NCBI GenBank assembly: GCA_900066355.1
Contig: FMEL01000009.1
Span: forward strand, 84,433 to 148,432
DNA from: an uncultured Ruminococcus sp.
GTDB taxonomy: Bacteria > Bacillota > Clostridia > Lachnospirales > Lachnospiraceae
Direction: 5' to 3'
DNA: 64,000 nt
A model generated the notes under the pieces. It did not search any database. It was not told the DNA's origin and saw nothing but the letters and a program-made list of their open reading frames with translations. The position numbers and the translations under genes were made by a program. Each line of letters begins with the position of its first letter. Within the stretch, counting starts at the first letter, position 1. Below, in pieces: positions 37,964-47,105 of the stretch.

Positions 37964-39136
37964 TCAGTGCTGGATTTCCAGCAGTTTTACTTTCAGGTCA
38001 TTCTCCATCTTAAGCATTTCTGCCTCAGCAGCCTGTCGTTTCTCTCTGCCTTCTCTCTGGATTTTCATCACATCATCCAGTGTCTGGATCAGGTCGGCAT
38101 TTGTTTTCTGTAAAGTTTCCATATCAACAATGCCACGCTCGGATTCTTTTGCAGTCTCCACGGATGCCATATGAAGTTTCTCAGCGTTTTTGCGAAGCAG
38201 TTCATTCGTAAGATCAGACACCTGGCTCTGTGCCTGTGCCGCCTCTGTAGAATGTGCAATACCAAGAGCAAGCACCATCTGGCTTTTCCAGAGCGGGATT
38301 GTGTTGACCAGTGTCGTCTGGATCTTTTCTGCCATCATTGTATCGTTATTCTGCACCAGACGGATCTGCGGTGCTGTCTGAAGGGAAATCATTCTGGTAA
38401 GTTCCAGATCATGAAGCTTCTTTTCGAATCTGGCACATTTGCTGTCCAGATCTTTTGCCGCCTGTGCATCTTCCGGAAGCCCGGTTAGCTTTGCTTTCTC
38501 TTCCAGTTCTTTAAGCTTTCCGTCCCTCATTCTGGAAAGGCTTAATTTGCCTGCCTGAATGTACATGGACAGTTCCTTGAAATACAGAAGATTCTGTTCA
38601 TACATCTTATCCATCATCGCAGAATCCTTAAGGAGGCGCACCTGATGCTGCTCCAGTGTCTCGGAAATCTTCTCGACATTTGCCTCTGCTTTGTCATATT
38701 TGTTTTTCAGAGTTTCGATCTTGTTTGCCTGTTTCTTGAAGAAGCCAAACAATCCCTTTTCTTCTTCAGCATCAAAACCCTTTAATTCTCCGACTACTCC
38801 GGTCAAAAGATCTCCTACCTCACCAAGATCCTGTGAACGTACATTTTTCAGTGCTTCATCAGAAAAATCAGCCATCTTCTTCTGTGTTCCGGCTCCATAC
38901 TGCATAACCTGTGTCAGATTTTCCAGATCGATCTTTCCTGCAAAATTTTCGACCATCTGCTGTTCTTCCGGCGTAAGGACAGTCTGTGCCATTTTCTGCT
39001 GTACCGGATTCATTTCCTGCGTAACCTCCATCAGCTGTGCCTGTACTTCCGGTTCTTTTTCCTGTTCCATGACAAGTTCCGGCTCCAGTGTCAGCGACGG
39101 CATTCCTGTTTCTGCCTGCTTCATTTCATCACCCAT
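37964..39136 (-). CDS. toxic anion resistance (TelA) family protein
   Basis: 390 residues, no signal or membrane segment, rich in helices and coiled coil (about 150-390). Family hallmarks include GLFGFFKKQANKIETLKNKYDKAEANVEKI and the LALGIAHSTEAAQAQSQVSDLTNELL segment. TelA proteins are linked to tellurite and envelope-stress tolerance, with unclear biochemistry. It is paired with an xpaC gene upstream, the usual arrangement. GAGAGG precedes the ATG. Confidence 0.9.
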   Translation of the reverse strand: MGDEMKQAETGMPSLTLEPELVMEQEKEPEVQAQLMEVTQEMNPVQQKMAQTVLTPEEQQMVENFAGKIDLENLTQVMQYGAGTQKKMADFSDEALKNVRSQDLGEVGDLLTGVVGELKGFDAEEEKGLFGFFKKQANKIETLKNKYDKAEANVEKISETLEQHQVRLLKDSAMMDKMYEQNLLYFKELSMYIQAGKLSLSRMRDGKLKELEEKAKLTGLPEDAQAAKDLDSKCARFEKKLHDLELTRMISLQTAPQIRLVQNNDTMMAEKIQTTLVNTIPLWKSQMVLALGIAHSTEAAQAQSQVSDLTNELLRKNAEKLHMASVETAKESERGIVDMETLQKTNADLIQTLDDVMKIQREGREKRQAAEAEMLKMENDLKVKLLEIQH

Positions 39137-39201
39137 AACGTTTTCCCTCTCATTTTCTGCATGTCGTATATCCTTGCTGCTTTTATTTTGAATTGCTTAA
39201 A

Positions 39202-40398
39202 TTACTTTTTCTCAAAATCATTTTCGGTCAGCCCCTCCTGTGCAAGCATGGTATGCAGGACAGAAATATCACTTGAAACATCCCATGCCGTATCCTGAAA
39301 TACAGAATCCAGAAGTTTTGCAAATGCTTCGTTCAATGTATCCAGAGTATCCTCAATTTCTTTCTTTGAGGCCCGGATCGTCTCTCCCTGAATTGACTGT
39401 CTGTCCATATCTTCATAAGCATCCAGAAGTTTCACTGTCATCGGAAGATAATAATCCATCATCTTTTTGAGATCCGGAATAATCTCCGGATGCTCCTCTG
39501 CTCTCTGGAATATCTGCTCTACGATCTGCTCCATTTTGGCAATTTTGGCCGAAATCTCTTCTCCCGGAATTGCATCATTACTTGCATGGATTTTCTTAAT
39601 ATATGCTTCACCCTTATCAAGAACTTCCTGCACCTGAGGACTGATCCGGCTCTGCTTTTCACTCTCCCGCATTCTCTTCTGCGCTTCCTCGGCACTGCGC
39701 TGTTCCAGCGCCTTCTGCGTTTCTTCATACTGTCTGTAGGTTTCATTGCTTGTGATCAGGCAGGTTTCCTTTGTATCTGTTCTGCCTTCCAGAAACCAGC
39801 TTTTCGCGATCATATAGTGAATATCTTTTTTGACTGATTTTATGCTTCTGCCGACTGTTTTCGCCAGATCTTCAAAACTACAATATGTTTTGTGTCCCAG
39901 TGTTTTTTTGTATTTCTGAAAACGTTTCAGTCTGCCCAGACCAGTGCATCCTCTGCCGATCATCCCGACTCCGGCAAGTGTACCGATTAGTGTCACAACT
40001 GTGGAGCCGATACCTCCGTGTCCCATGACCGCCTGCAGAATCTGCACGGTCAGAAGCCCGATTGCCATACTTCCGGAAATAATTCCGCCAAACACGATCA
40101 ACAGGATATCCTTTACTTTTTCTCCGCCGGTATTACCATAAAGCTCCGGATGCGTTTCTGTATTTTCGACAGTCCCCCGCACTTTCTGTGCCCCTGCTTC
40201 CGGCTTACGATATCCAGCCTTCTCCGGATGCTCTTTCTGATATTGTTTCAGGGTGCTGTTTACCATTCTTGTGATTGACTGGTTCAGTTCCTGATAATTG
40301 CTTGTTTTGACCGCATTTTCTATAGTTGTCTGAACTTCGCGGACTTTCTGCTCTACAAAGCTGAAATCCGATCCGTTGTCATAAGATTTTTTATCCAT
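39202..40398 (-). CDS. XpaC-like 5-bromo-4-chloroindolyl phosphate hydrolysis family protein
   Basis: About 398 residues from an ATG at 40398 with AGGAGGATGG upstream. The N-terminal soluble part (to about 105) is followed by two membrane segments (ILLIVFGGIISGSMAIGLLTV and TVVTLIGTLAGVGMIG) and a helical C-terminal region typical of XpaC. The name comes from an old phosphatase-phenotype screen; the molecular role is not established. It is co-directional with telA, 65 bases apart, and probably forms an envelope-related pair. Confidence 0.85.
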   Translation of the reverse strand: MDKKSYDNGSDFSFVEQKVREVQTTIENAVKTSNYQELNQSITRMVNSTLKQYQKEHPEKAGYRKPEAGAQKVRGTVENTETHPELYGNTGGEKVKDILLIVFGGIISGSMAIGLLTVQILQAVMGHGGIGSTVVTLIGTLAGVGMIGRGCTGLGRLKRFQKYKKTLGHKTYCSFEDLAKTVGRSIKSVKKDIHYMIAKSWFLEGRTDTKETCLITSNETYRQYEETQKALEQRSAEEAQKRMRESEKQSRISPQVQEVLDKGEAYIKKIHASNDAIPGEEISAKIAKMEQIVEQIFQRAEEHPEIIPDLKKMMDYYLPMTVKLLDAYEDMDRQSIQGETIRASKKEIEDTLDTLNEAFAKLLDSVFQDTAWDVSSDISVLHTMLAQEGLTENDFEKK

Positions 40399-40441
40399 GC
40401 CATCCTCCTGTAAACTATTTCTTATTATACAAAAATACGGA

Positions 40442-40478
40442 CAAAAAAACAAGGTACAGGAAAACGTCCTGCACCTTG
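40442..40478 (-). terminator. terminator of ilvE
   Basis: Minus-strand arms CAAGGTGCAGGA and TCCTGTACCTTG followed by seven T. Confidence 0.9.
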
Positions 40479-40506
40479 TCTTGTCTTGAATTGAATACAT
40501 AATAAC

Positions 40507-41532
40507 TTATTCGATAACTTTGATCCATCCTTCCGGAGCTTCGATACGTCCCATCTGGATTCCGGTAAGTGTCTCGTAAAGTTTCTTTGTGGTCGGTCCC
40601 ATTTCTTCCATTCCGCTTGGGAAACAGATTTCTTTGCCGTGGTCTACGATCTTTCCGACTGGAGAGATAACTGCTGCAGTACCGCAAAGTCCGCATTCTG
40701 CGAAATCTTTTACTTCGTCCAGATATACTTCACGTTCTTCGACTTTCAGTCCGAGATAATGTTCTGCAACATAGATCAGAGAACGGCGTGTGATAGATGG
40801 AAGAATACTGTTGGACTTCGGTGTTACAACGGTATTGTCCTTTGTAACAAAGATGAAGTTTGCTCCACCTGTCTCTTCAACTTTTGTTCTTGTAGCAGAA
40901 TCAAGATACATATTTTCGTCATAACCCTGACGATGTGCATCCATGATTGCATGAAGACTCATTGCATAATTCAGACCGGCTTTGATGTGTCCTGTTCCAT
41001 GCGGTGCGGCACGGTCAAAATCTGTAACACGGATCGTAATCGGTTTTGCACCGCCCTTGAAATACGGTCCAACCGGTGTGGTAAGGATACGGAACTGATA
41101 TTCATCAGCCGGTTTTACGCCGATAACAGGGTTGCTTCCGAACATGTACGGACGTACATAAAGTGTTGCACCTGAACCGTATGGCGGTACATAAGCTTCA
41201 TTTGCTTTGATTGTCTGTACGACAGCATCAACGAAACGATCTTCCGGGAATGCCGGCATTTCCAGTCTTCTTGCAGAATTTGCAAGACGCTCTGCGTTGA
41301 GGTCCGGACGGAATGTTACGATATGTCCGTCTTCTGTTGTATAGGCTTTCATACCTTCAAATACAGTCTGTGCATACTGGAATACACATGCACACTCATT
41401 CAGTGTAACATTCGGATCTGTGGTCAGAGTTCCTTCATCCCATTTACCATCTTTGAAGTTGGCAACATAACGATAATCTGTCGGAATATAGCCGAATCCG
41501 ATGCTGCCCCAGTCAATGTTCTTTTTTTCCAT
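40507..41532 (-). CDS. ilvE: branched-chain amino acid aminotransferase
   Basis: 341 residues from the ATG at 41532 (GGAGG 10 bases upstream). Fold-type IV PLP enzyme: PDLNAERLANSARRLEMP, LYVRPYMFGS, the substrate loop SATRTKVEETGGANFIFV and EVKDFAECGLCGTAAVISPVG. It interconverts Leu, Ile and Val with their keto acids. Single gene with a good promoter; CodY control would be expected, but I found no clear CodY box beside it. Confidence 0.97.
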   Translation of the reverse strand: MEKKNIDWGSIGFGYIPTDYRYVANFKDGKWDEGTLTTDPNVTLNECACVFQYAQTVFEGMKAYTTEDGHIVTFRPDLNAERLANSARRLEMPAFPEDRFVDAVVQTIKANEAYVPPYGSGATLYVRPYMFGSNPVIGVKPADEYQFRILTTPVGPYFKGGAKPITIRVTDFDRAAPHGTGHIKAGLNYAMSLHAIMDAHRQGYDENMYLDSATRTKVEETGGANFIFVTKDNTVVTPKSNSILPSITRRSLIYVAEHYLGLKVEEREVYLDEVKDFAECGLCGTAAVISPVGKIVDHGKEICFPSGMEEMGPTTKKLYETLTGIQMGRIEAPEGWIKVIE

Positions 41533-41572
41533 AATATATCTTCCTCCATTCGTATGGATATCTTTGCTACCC

Positions 41573-41601
41573 ATTTTAGCACTTTATTGTGGTGACTTCA
41601 A
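41573..41601 (-). promoter_or_regulatory. promoter of ilvE
   Basis: Minus-strand TTGAAG (41596-41601), 17-base spacer, TAAAAT (41573-41578) with TGC before it. Confidence 0.65.
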
Positions 41602-41625
41602 TGTAAAAATCACAGAGAAAAAGAT

Positions 41626-42117
41626 TTATTTTACTCTTTCATATTTTACGAAGGAATATTCCAGATCAAAATAGGTCTGCTCGTCACTCTCGGCAGTGAT
41701 CTTCCATTCCGGCATCTCGTCAAGATTCGGAAAATAACTGTCTGCCTCATATCCGAAGTCAATCTTTGTCACATGGGCGGTATCGCAGTACGGAAGAAGC
41801 TGTTTGTATACGCTGTCCCCGCCGATACAGTACACTTCCTCAGACGGATATTTCTTAATTTCCTCAAGAAGTTCCTCAATTGTATGAACGATGATCGCAT
41901 CTTTCACTTTGTAATTTTTGTTTCCGGTAAGCACGATATTGGTTCTGTTTTTCAACGGAAGACCATTCGGAAAACTTTCCAGTGTCTTACGTCCCATGAC
42001 AACCACTTTACCGGTAGTTTCCTGGCGAAACATCTTCATATCTGCCGGAATGCTTACCAGAAGTTTGTTGTCTTTGCCGATTGCCCAGTTTTTATCTGCT
42101 GCTACGATAATATTCAT
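41626..42117 (-). CDS. folA: dihydrofolate reductase
   Basis: 163 residues: NIIVAADKNWAIGKDNKLL at the active site, MKMFRQETTGKVVVMGRKTLESFP and EEVYCIGGDSVYKQLL. It regenerates THF after thymidylate synthesis. It lies 46 bases downstream of thyA on the same strand, the usual thyA-folA pair. Confidence 0.97.
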   Translation of the reverse strand: MNIIVAADKNWAIGKDNKLLVSIPADMKMFRQETTGKVVVMGRKTLESFPNGLPLKNRTNIVLTGNKNYKVKDAIIVHTIEELLEEIKKYPSEEVYCIGGDSVYKQLLPYCDTAHVTKIDFGYEADSYFPNLDEMPEWKITAESDEQTYFDLEYSFVKYERVK

Positions 42118-42163
42118 TTTAATGTTCCTTTCTCAAAGTAAGTTTCTCCCCGATCTGCACGTT

Positions 42164-43012
42164 TCAGACCGCGATCGGAATATTTTTGATCTGTGGCCAG
42201 GTCTGATAATTTTCTACGATCAGATCATCTGTTGTAAAATCATAAAAATTTTTGATTTCCGGATTCAGTTTCACGGTCGGTGCCGGATAAGGTGTACGAC
42301 TGATCAGCTCTTTGATCACCGGTACATGGCGGTCATAAATATGACAATCTGCAATTACATGTACAAGCTCACCTGCTTCCATGCCACATACCTGCGCGAT
42401 CATCATCAGAAGGATGGAATACTGGCATACATTCCAGTTGTTTGCTGCCAGAATATCCTGTGAACGCTGATTCAGCACCGCATTCAATGTAAGTTTATCT
42501 TTTCCCGGTTCTTTCGTCACATTAAAAGTCATGGAATATGCACATGGATACAGATTCATCTCATGAAGATCCTGATGCACATAAATATTGGTCATAATAC
42601 GACGGCTGTACGGATTATTTTTCAGATCGTATAATACACGGTCCACCTGATCCATCATACCTTCTTTGTACTGATGTTTTACCTGTAACTGATAGCCATA
42701 TGCCTTGCCGATCGAACCATTTTCATCTGCCCAGCTGTCCCAGATATGGCTGTGCAGATCATGGATATTATTGGATTTTTTCTGCCAGATCCATAAAATT
42801 TCGTCCATTGCACTCTTCAGAGCTGTCTTTCGCAGAGTCAGCGCCGGAAATTCTTTGCGCAGATCATAGCGGTTCACTACACCGAATCTTTTGATCGTAT
42901 ATGCCGGTGTGCCGTCCTCCCATACAGGTCGTACTTTTTCGCCTTCCGTACTTGTTCCGTTTTCGATTACGTCTTTACACATATTAATAAAAGTAACATC
43001 TGCTAAACTCAT
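42164..43012 (-). CDS. thyA: thymidylate synthase
   Basis: 282 residues of the classical folate-dependent ThyA. Present are the dUMP-phosphate arginine region (NPYSRRIMTNIY), the catalytic cysteine in LYPCAYSMTFN and QRSQDILAANNWNVCQY. The catalytic segment reads NLYPCAYSMTF rather than the common LPPCH, a known variant in the group. It makes dTMP from dUMP; folA follows it. Confidence 0.94.
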   Translation of the reverse strand: MSLADVTFINMCKDVIENGTSTEGEKVRPVWEDGTPAYTIKRFGVVNRYDLRKEFPALTLRKTALKSAMDEILWIWQKKSNNIHDLHSHIWDSWADENGSIGKAYGYQLQVKHQYKEGMMDQVDRVLYDLKNNPYSRRIMTNIYVHQDLHEMNLYPCAYSMTFNVTKEPGKDKLTLNAVLNQRSQDILAANNWNVCQYSILLMMIAQVCGMEAGELVHVIADCHIYDRHVPVIKELISRTPYPAPTVKLNPEIKNFYDFTTDDLIVENYQTWPQIKNIPIAV

Positions 43013-43159
43013 TCTACTTCTCCCTTCATTTCCCCATCATATAGATTTATATTCTCCGGATCCGCTTTCGGTCCCGGCTCTGTACCATTTCCGTGTAAAT
43101 TATAACACATCACAACATAAGATGCACCTGCTGAAAATTCCAGCGCATCATAGATATTC

Positions 43160-43186
43160 GTTACTGTTCACTCCGTTCACGGCAAC
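43160..43186. repeat. palindromic repeat module, copy C
   Basis: 27 bases, 25 identical to the leading module of copy A (20772-20798). The two differences (T to C at module position 15, A to G at 22) fall opposite each other in the small hairpin CTG-TTCA-CAG / CCG-TTCA-CGG. The 100-base core of copies A and B is absent here. Confidence 0.7.
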
Positions 43187-43321
43187 AGATATTCATCTTT
43201 TTCTCCTGACATTCTTTTTGGCACTGTTTCTTTCCATTTTACCATCTATCTTTTTTTCTGTGAACCTCCAGATTCATTTAAAAATCATATATTTTCAGCA
43301 TTTTTATCATTTTTTCTTATC

Positions 43322-43350
43322 TTTACTTTTGTCCGGAGCCATGCTATATT
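43322..43350 (+). promoter_or_regulatory. extended -10 promoter of the vanZ-like gene
   Basis: TGCTATATT (extended -10; hexamer 43345-43350) with a weak -35 TTTACT at 43322-43327, 17-base spacer. Seven bases separate the -10 from the ATG, implying a leaderless mRNA. Confidence 0.55.
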
Positions 43351-43357
43351 AAAACCC

Positions 43358-43891
43358 ATGAAAATACTGATTACACTTTTGAAACCATTATCTTTTCTTC
43401 CTGCGCTTCTTATGATGTATCTGATTTTTTCATTTTCAGCCCAGACCGGGGAGGTGTCCGGGGAACTAAGTTACAAGATCAGTTATAAGATCGCAGAAAC
43501 CAAAAGTGAGGTTTTACATGAAAACAAAGATTCTTATGAATTAAGCTATGAAGCAGACAATATTCATTTTTACGTACGAAAAGCTGCACACATGACCGAA
43601 TATTTTCTTCTCGCAGTAGCAGTTTCTTTTCCGCTTTATGTTTATCGCATCCGCGGCATCTGGCTGTTCTTTCTTGCCGGCATCTTCTGTGTCGGTTTCG
43701 CCGGACTTGACGAATATCACCAGTCCTTTGTTGCCGGCCGTGGTCCGTCTGTCAGGGATGTCTGTATCGACAGTTCAGGCGCATTGATCGGGATCATTAT
43801 GGTTCAGCTTTTTTGCTGGTCCTCCTTACATGCACCCGGTTCTTCTTCACGCAAACGTAAAAAAAGCCGCAAAAAGCGCCGCAGATCCTGA
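43358..43891 (+). CDS. VanZ-like membrane protein
   Basis: 177 residues: a first membrane segment (LSFLPALLMMYLIFSFSAQ), then the conserved FYVRKAAHMTEYFLLAVAV, a helix ending in GFAGLDEYHQSFVAGRGPSVRDVCIDSSGALIG, and a basic tail. These are the hallmarks of the VanZ family (teicoplanin-resistance-type membrane proteins; role unclear in most bacteria). No ribosome-binding site is present; the ATG lies seven bases after the -10. Confidence 0.88.
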   Translation: MKILITLLKPLSFLPALLMMYLIFSFSAQTGEVSGELSYKISYKIAETKSEVLHENKDSYELSYEADNIHFYVRKAAHMTEYFLLAVAVSFPLYVYRIRGIWLFFLAGIFCVGFAGLDEYHQSFVAGRGPSVRDVCIDSSGALIGIIMVQLFCWSSLHAPGSSSRKRKKSRKKRRRS

Positions 43892-43908
43892 TTCTGCGAC
43901 GCTTTATC
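43873..43908. terminator. terminator between convergent genes
   Basis: Arms AAAGCGcCGCAG and CTGCGaCGCTTT around a 9-base loop, with a T run on the minus side. Overlaps the vanZ-like stop codon. Confidence 0.65.
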
Positions 43909-43936
43909 TTATCTATAAGAACCTCTGTCGATGTTC

Positions 43937-44377
43937 TTATTCTTCTTTTTCTATATCGGCCTGTGTTTCTGTCTCTTCGGCATCATCCAGACCTTCCGCA
44001 AGTCTTGCACGGTCTGCAATACTCATGGTTTTCTTTTCTTTTGCCGGCTGTGTTTCCCTGATGATCTGTGCCTGTGCCTCCTGCTCTGCACGTTTTTCTT
44101 TCTCACGACGAAGATAATTTCTTCCACCGACAAAAAGCATTACAGCACCGACAACGATAAATGCGGCACCTGCTGCAAAAAATCCCCAGCTTCCACCCTC
44201 AACTCCATCCAGCACATTTTTACAGAGCCGATATCCTGTATACACAAGATAGCATCCTGCCAGAATCATAAGTATCATACTTCTGGTCGGTACTTCCTGT
44301 TTCTTTTTTTCCTGCGGAGCTTCACCGGAAGTCGTCACTTCTGTCTCCTGCTCTGTCATTTTATCCTGTTCACTCAT
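43937..44377 (-). CDS. small two-segment membrane protein, unknown function
   Basis: 146 residues. A charged N-terminus (1-30), two membrane segments at about 33-50 (ILMILAGCYLVYTGYRL) and 62-82 (WGFFAAGAAFIVVGAVMLFVGG), and a basic-then-acidic cytoplasmic tail rich in Glu. No family recognised. Its ATG shares one base with the malQ stop (TAATG), so translation is coupled. The next gene downstream is convergent. Confidence 0.8.
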   Translation of the reverse strand: MSEQDKMTEQETEVTTSGEAPQEKKKQEVPTRSMILMILAGCYLVYTGYRLCKNVLDGVEGGSWGFFAAGAAFIVVGAVMLFVGGRNYLRREKEKRAEQEAQAQIIRETQPAKEKKTMSIADRARLAEGLDDAEETETQADIEKEE

Positions 44378-45957
44378 TATGCCTCTCCTTTTTTCTCTGC
44401 CTTAGTCTCTGTTTCTGCCTCTGTCTTTTCCTTCTCAGACTTCCTGTCTTCTGAGAGGACCGGTTCTTTTTCTTTTGCCAGACGACCGTAAATTCTGGTC
44501 ACTTCTCTCATATGGTACAGTGTTGTCTCGGAAATCTGGTTCTTGGTAAGTCTCCATTTCCAGTTGTCACCAAGTGTAGACGGTGCATTCATACGGGCTT
44601 CATTGCCAAGACACAGATAATCCTGAATCGGGATGATTGCAAGTTCTGCCACACTTGACAATGCCGTACGAATCAGCGCCCATACACAGTCATTGACCGG
44701 CTGCTCATAACAATTTATGTACTCTCTGACAAATTTCAGATCATGTCCCTGAAGGTTTTCGAGCCAGCCTTTTGTTGTTTCATTATCATGTGTTCCTGTA
44801 TAAACGACACAGTTGCTGTCATATTTATATGGAAGATAACTGCTGTCCTCACTTCCATCAAAAGCAAACTGCAATACTTTCATTCCCGGGAATCCACTTT
44901 CTTTCAGCATTTCCAGAACACTTTCTGTAAGGAATCCAAGATCCTCAGCGATCACGCGCAGCTCTTTGATTTCTTTATGCAAAGCGCGGAACAGTTCCAT
45001 ACCCGGTCCCTTTTCCCATTCACCGTTTTCGGCAGTCTCATCCCCATACGGGATTGCATAATACTCATCAAATCCGCGAAAATGGTCAATACGCACAACA
45101 TCATAAAGTTTCAGACTGTGGCTCATTCGCCGAACCCACCAGCCATAATTGTCTTTTTTCAGTTTTTTCCAGTCATACAGAGGATTTCCCCAAAGCTGTC
45201 CGATCGCAGAAAATGCATCCGGCGGACATCCCGCAACTGCTTTCGGATTATAGTCTTCATCAAACTGGAGCATCTCCGGATTTGCCCATGCATCTGAGCT
45301 GTCCAATGCTACATAAATCGGTACATCTCCGATGATCTGAATGCCTTTCTCGTTGGCATATTCTTTAAGTTTGTTCCACTGCGTGGTAAAGCAATACTGC
45401 TGAAAACTGTAGAATCCGACTTCTTCTGCCAGTTCTTTCTCCGCTTCTTTTACTGCTTTTGAATGGCGGTCTTTTAATTCTTCCGGCCAGTCGATCCAGC
45501 ACTTGCCGTTCTGAGCATTCTTGATTGCCATAAACAGGCAGTAATCCAGAAGCCAGTCTTTTTCTTTTTTCAAAAATACCGCATAATCCGGATCATTTTT
45601 TAAATCAGCTCTTTCATATGCTTTACGGAGCAGTTTGTAACGGGACAGATACATCTTCTCATAATCAACATAGGATTCACTTCCACCCCAGTCACAGCTT
45701 TCACATTCTTCTTTTGTCAGTAATTTCTTATCAATCAAAGTCTCCAGATCAATAAAATACGGGTTTCCTGCAAATGTGGACACTGACTGATACGGAGAAT
45801 CCCCATATCCGGTCGGTCCCAGCGGAAGAATCTGCCAGTACTGCTGTCCGGCCTTCTTCAGCTGATCTACAAAATCATAGGCCTCCTTTGAAAAACATCC
45901 GATTCCATACTTTGACGGAACACTGGATATTCCCATCAAAATGCCGCTTGCTCTCAT
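44377..45957 (-). CDS. malQ: 4-alpha-glucanotransferase (amylomaltase)
   Basis: 526 residues of GH77: start MRASGILMGISSVPSKYGIG, YWQILPLGPTGYGDSPYQ, the catalytic region VVRIDHFRGFDEYY (nucleophile Asp), RVIAEDLGFLTESV (acid/base Glu) and YTGTHDNETTKGW. It rearranges maltodextrins. A 25-residue Lys/Glu-rich tail beyond the family end is unusual. No other glycogen or maltose genes are adjacent. GGAGAT precedes the ATG. Confidence 0.97.
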   Translation of the reverse strand: MRASGILMGISSVPSKYGIGCFSKEAYDFVDQLKKAGQQYWQILPLGPTGYGDSPYQSVSTFAGNPYFIDLETLIDKKLLTKEECESCDWGGSESYVDYEKMYLSRYKLLRKAYERADLKNDPDYAVFLKKEKDWLLDYCLFMAIKNAQNGKCWIDWPEELKDRHSKAVKEAEKELAEEVGFYSFQQYCFTTQWNKLKEYANEKGIQIIGDVPIYVALDSSDAWANPEMLQFDEDYNPKAVAGCPPDAFSAIGQLWGNPLYDWKKLKKDNYGWWVRRMSHSLKLYDVVRIDHFRGFDEYYAIPYGDETAENGEWEKGPGMELFRALHKEIKELRVIAEDLGFLTESVLEMLKESGFPGMKVLQFAFDGSEDSSYLPYKYDSNCVVYTGTHDNETTKGWLENLQGHDLKFVREYINCYEQPVNDCVWALIRTALSSVAELAIIPIQDYLCLGNEARMNAPSTLGDNWKWRLTKNQISETTLYHMREVTRIYGRLAKEKEPVLSEDRKSEKEKTEAETETKAEKKGEA

Positions 45958-46018
45958 TTTATCTCCTCCAAATCTGGTAAATATTCACAAAAATCATTAT
46001 ACCAGAATTGTTGCTATT

Positions 46019-46951
46019 TTAAAATCCTTTTTTCTTTATGTAGACGGCAATATCCTTCCAGACTTTTTCGTGATCTTTTTCATTCAGAATTTCATGCCTC
46101 ATGCCCGGATAGAGCTTGCCTCTGACATCCAGATAACCGGCTCTGCGCATCGCATGGACAGCACCCGCAAACTTACGTACATTACCAAGACACGGATCCT
46201 CTGCTCCACTTATAAAAAGAACCGGCATTTTGGATCGTGTACATCTCCAGCCGTGAACATCATATGCCTTTTTCATCAGGTCAAACAATGCCAGATATGC
46301 ATCATCCGTAAAGGTAAATCCGCATAAATCTGATTCAGTATATGCTTTATAAACTTCCGGGTCCGAACAGATCCACGAATTTCTGTTCCCTTCGCCGCGG
46401 AATTTCATTGCATACGCGCCAAGCGACATTGCCTCAAGCAGTTTACTTTTATGATGCGCACCCAGAATTCTGCCTTCAACACAGGCAATCACCTTACCGA
46501 GCGGTCTCGCTTTGTTTTCACTCGGAGAGCCACAGACGATCAGCATATCGATACAGTCATCATGCTCCGCTGCAAAAGCACGAACCGCCAGAGATCCCAT
46601 GCTGTGCCCGAACAAAATCACAGGGAGGTCCGGAAAATGCCTGTGTATCTCTTTGTTCACCGTTCCTATATCCTGAAGCATCGCCTCTGCTCCGCCGCCA
46701 TACATATATCCCAGATCATCCGGATTCTTCACGCTCTTTCCATGTCCGCGATGATCATGAATAACTGTTATGTACCCTTTTTCCGCCAGATATTCCATAA
46801 AAGGAATATAACGTTCTTTATGCTCACTCATTCCATGAACCAGCTGAACCACTGCTCTGTACTCTGTCTTTTCTTCCGGCATGATGCATAACGCAGAAAT
46901 TTCCAGTCCGTCTGCCTCTGACAGAAATGTACCTTCCTGTTTCCTTATCAT
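46019..46951 (-). CDS. alpha/beta hydrolase, monoacylglycerol-lipase type (Hydrolase_4)
   Basis: 310 residues. The oxyanion region is VVQLVHGMSEHKERY, nucleophile elbow ILFGHSMGSLAVRA (Ser), acid in LFISGAEDPCLG and catalytic His in YPGMRHEILNE. No signal peptide, so cytoplasmic. The substrate could be a lysophospholipid or monoacylglycerol (family knowledge); nothing nearby narrows it. Confidence 0.9.
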   Translation of the reverse strand: MIRKQEGTFLSEADGLEISALCIMPEEKTEYRAVVQLVHGMSEHKERYIPFMEYLAEKGYITVIHDHRGHGKSVKNPDDLGYMYGGGAEAMLQDIGTVNKEIHRHFPDLPVILFGHSMGSLAVRAFAAEHDDCIDMLIVCGSPSENKARPLGKVIACVEGRILGAHHKSKLLEAMSLGAYAMKFRGEGNRNSWICSDPEVYKAYTESDLCGFTFTDDAYLALFDLMKKAYDVHGWRCTRSKMPVLFISGAEDPCLGNVRKFAGAVHAMRRAGYLDVRGKLYPGMRHEILNEKDHEKVWKDIAVYIKKKGF

Positions 46952-47023
46952 GTTTTTTCCTCCACAGTTTTATCGGTAGTTTCTTATATATTATAGTCTT
47001 CATTGTAGAGTGGGTAATTGACC

Positions 47024-47053
47024 TTGTCAAGCAATGCAGGCTTCTGTTATAAT
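47024..47053 (+). promoter_or_regulatory. promoter of the DUF5067 gene
   Basis: TTGTCA (47024-47029), 18-base spacer, TATAAT (47048-47053). Confidence 0.65.
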
Positions 47054-47105
47054 GAAATTTATACAAATAGAAAACTTTTTAACCTGAACTTCATAAGGAG
47101 GAAAT

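Larger units (their letters stand above)
43013..43357. other. divergent intergenic region, thyA / vanZ-like gene
   Basis: 345 bases. Left side: an extended -10 (TGTTATAAT on the minus strand, 43099-43104) for thyA. Middle: repeat module copy C. Right side: the vanZ-like promoter at 43322-43350. No coding frame with a ribosome-binding site seen. Confidence 0.5.

Noticed and set aside
41533..41625. T-box leader for ilvE
   Set aside because: The leader is only about 35 bases and lacks the AGGGTGGNACCGCG element.
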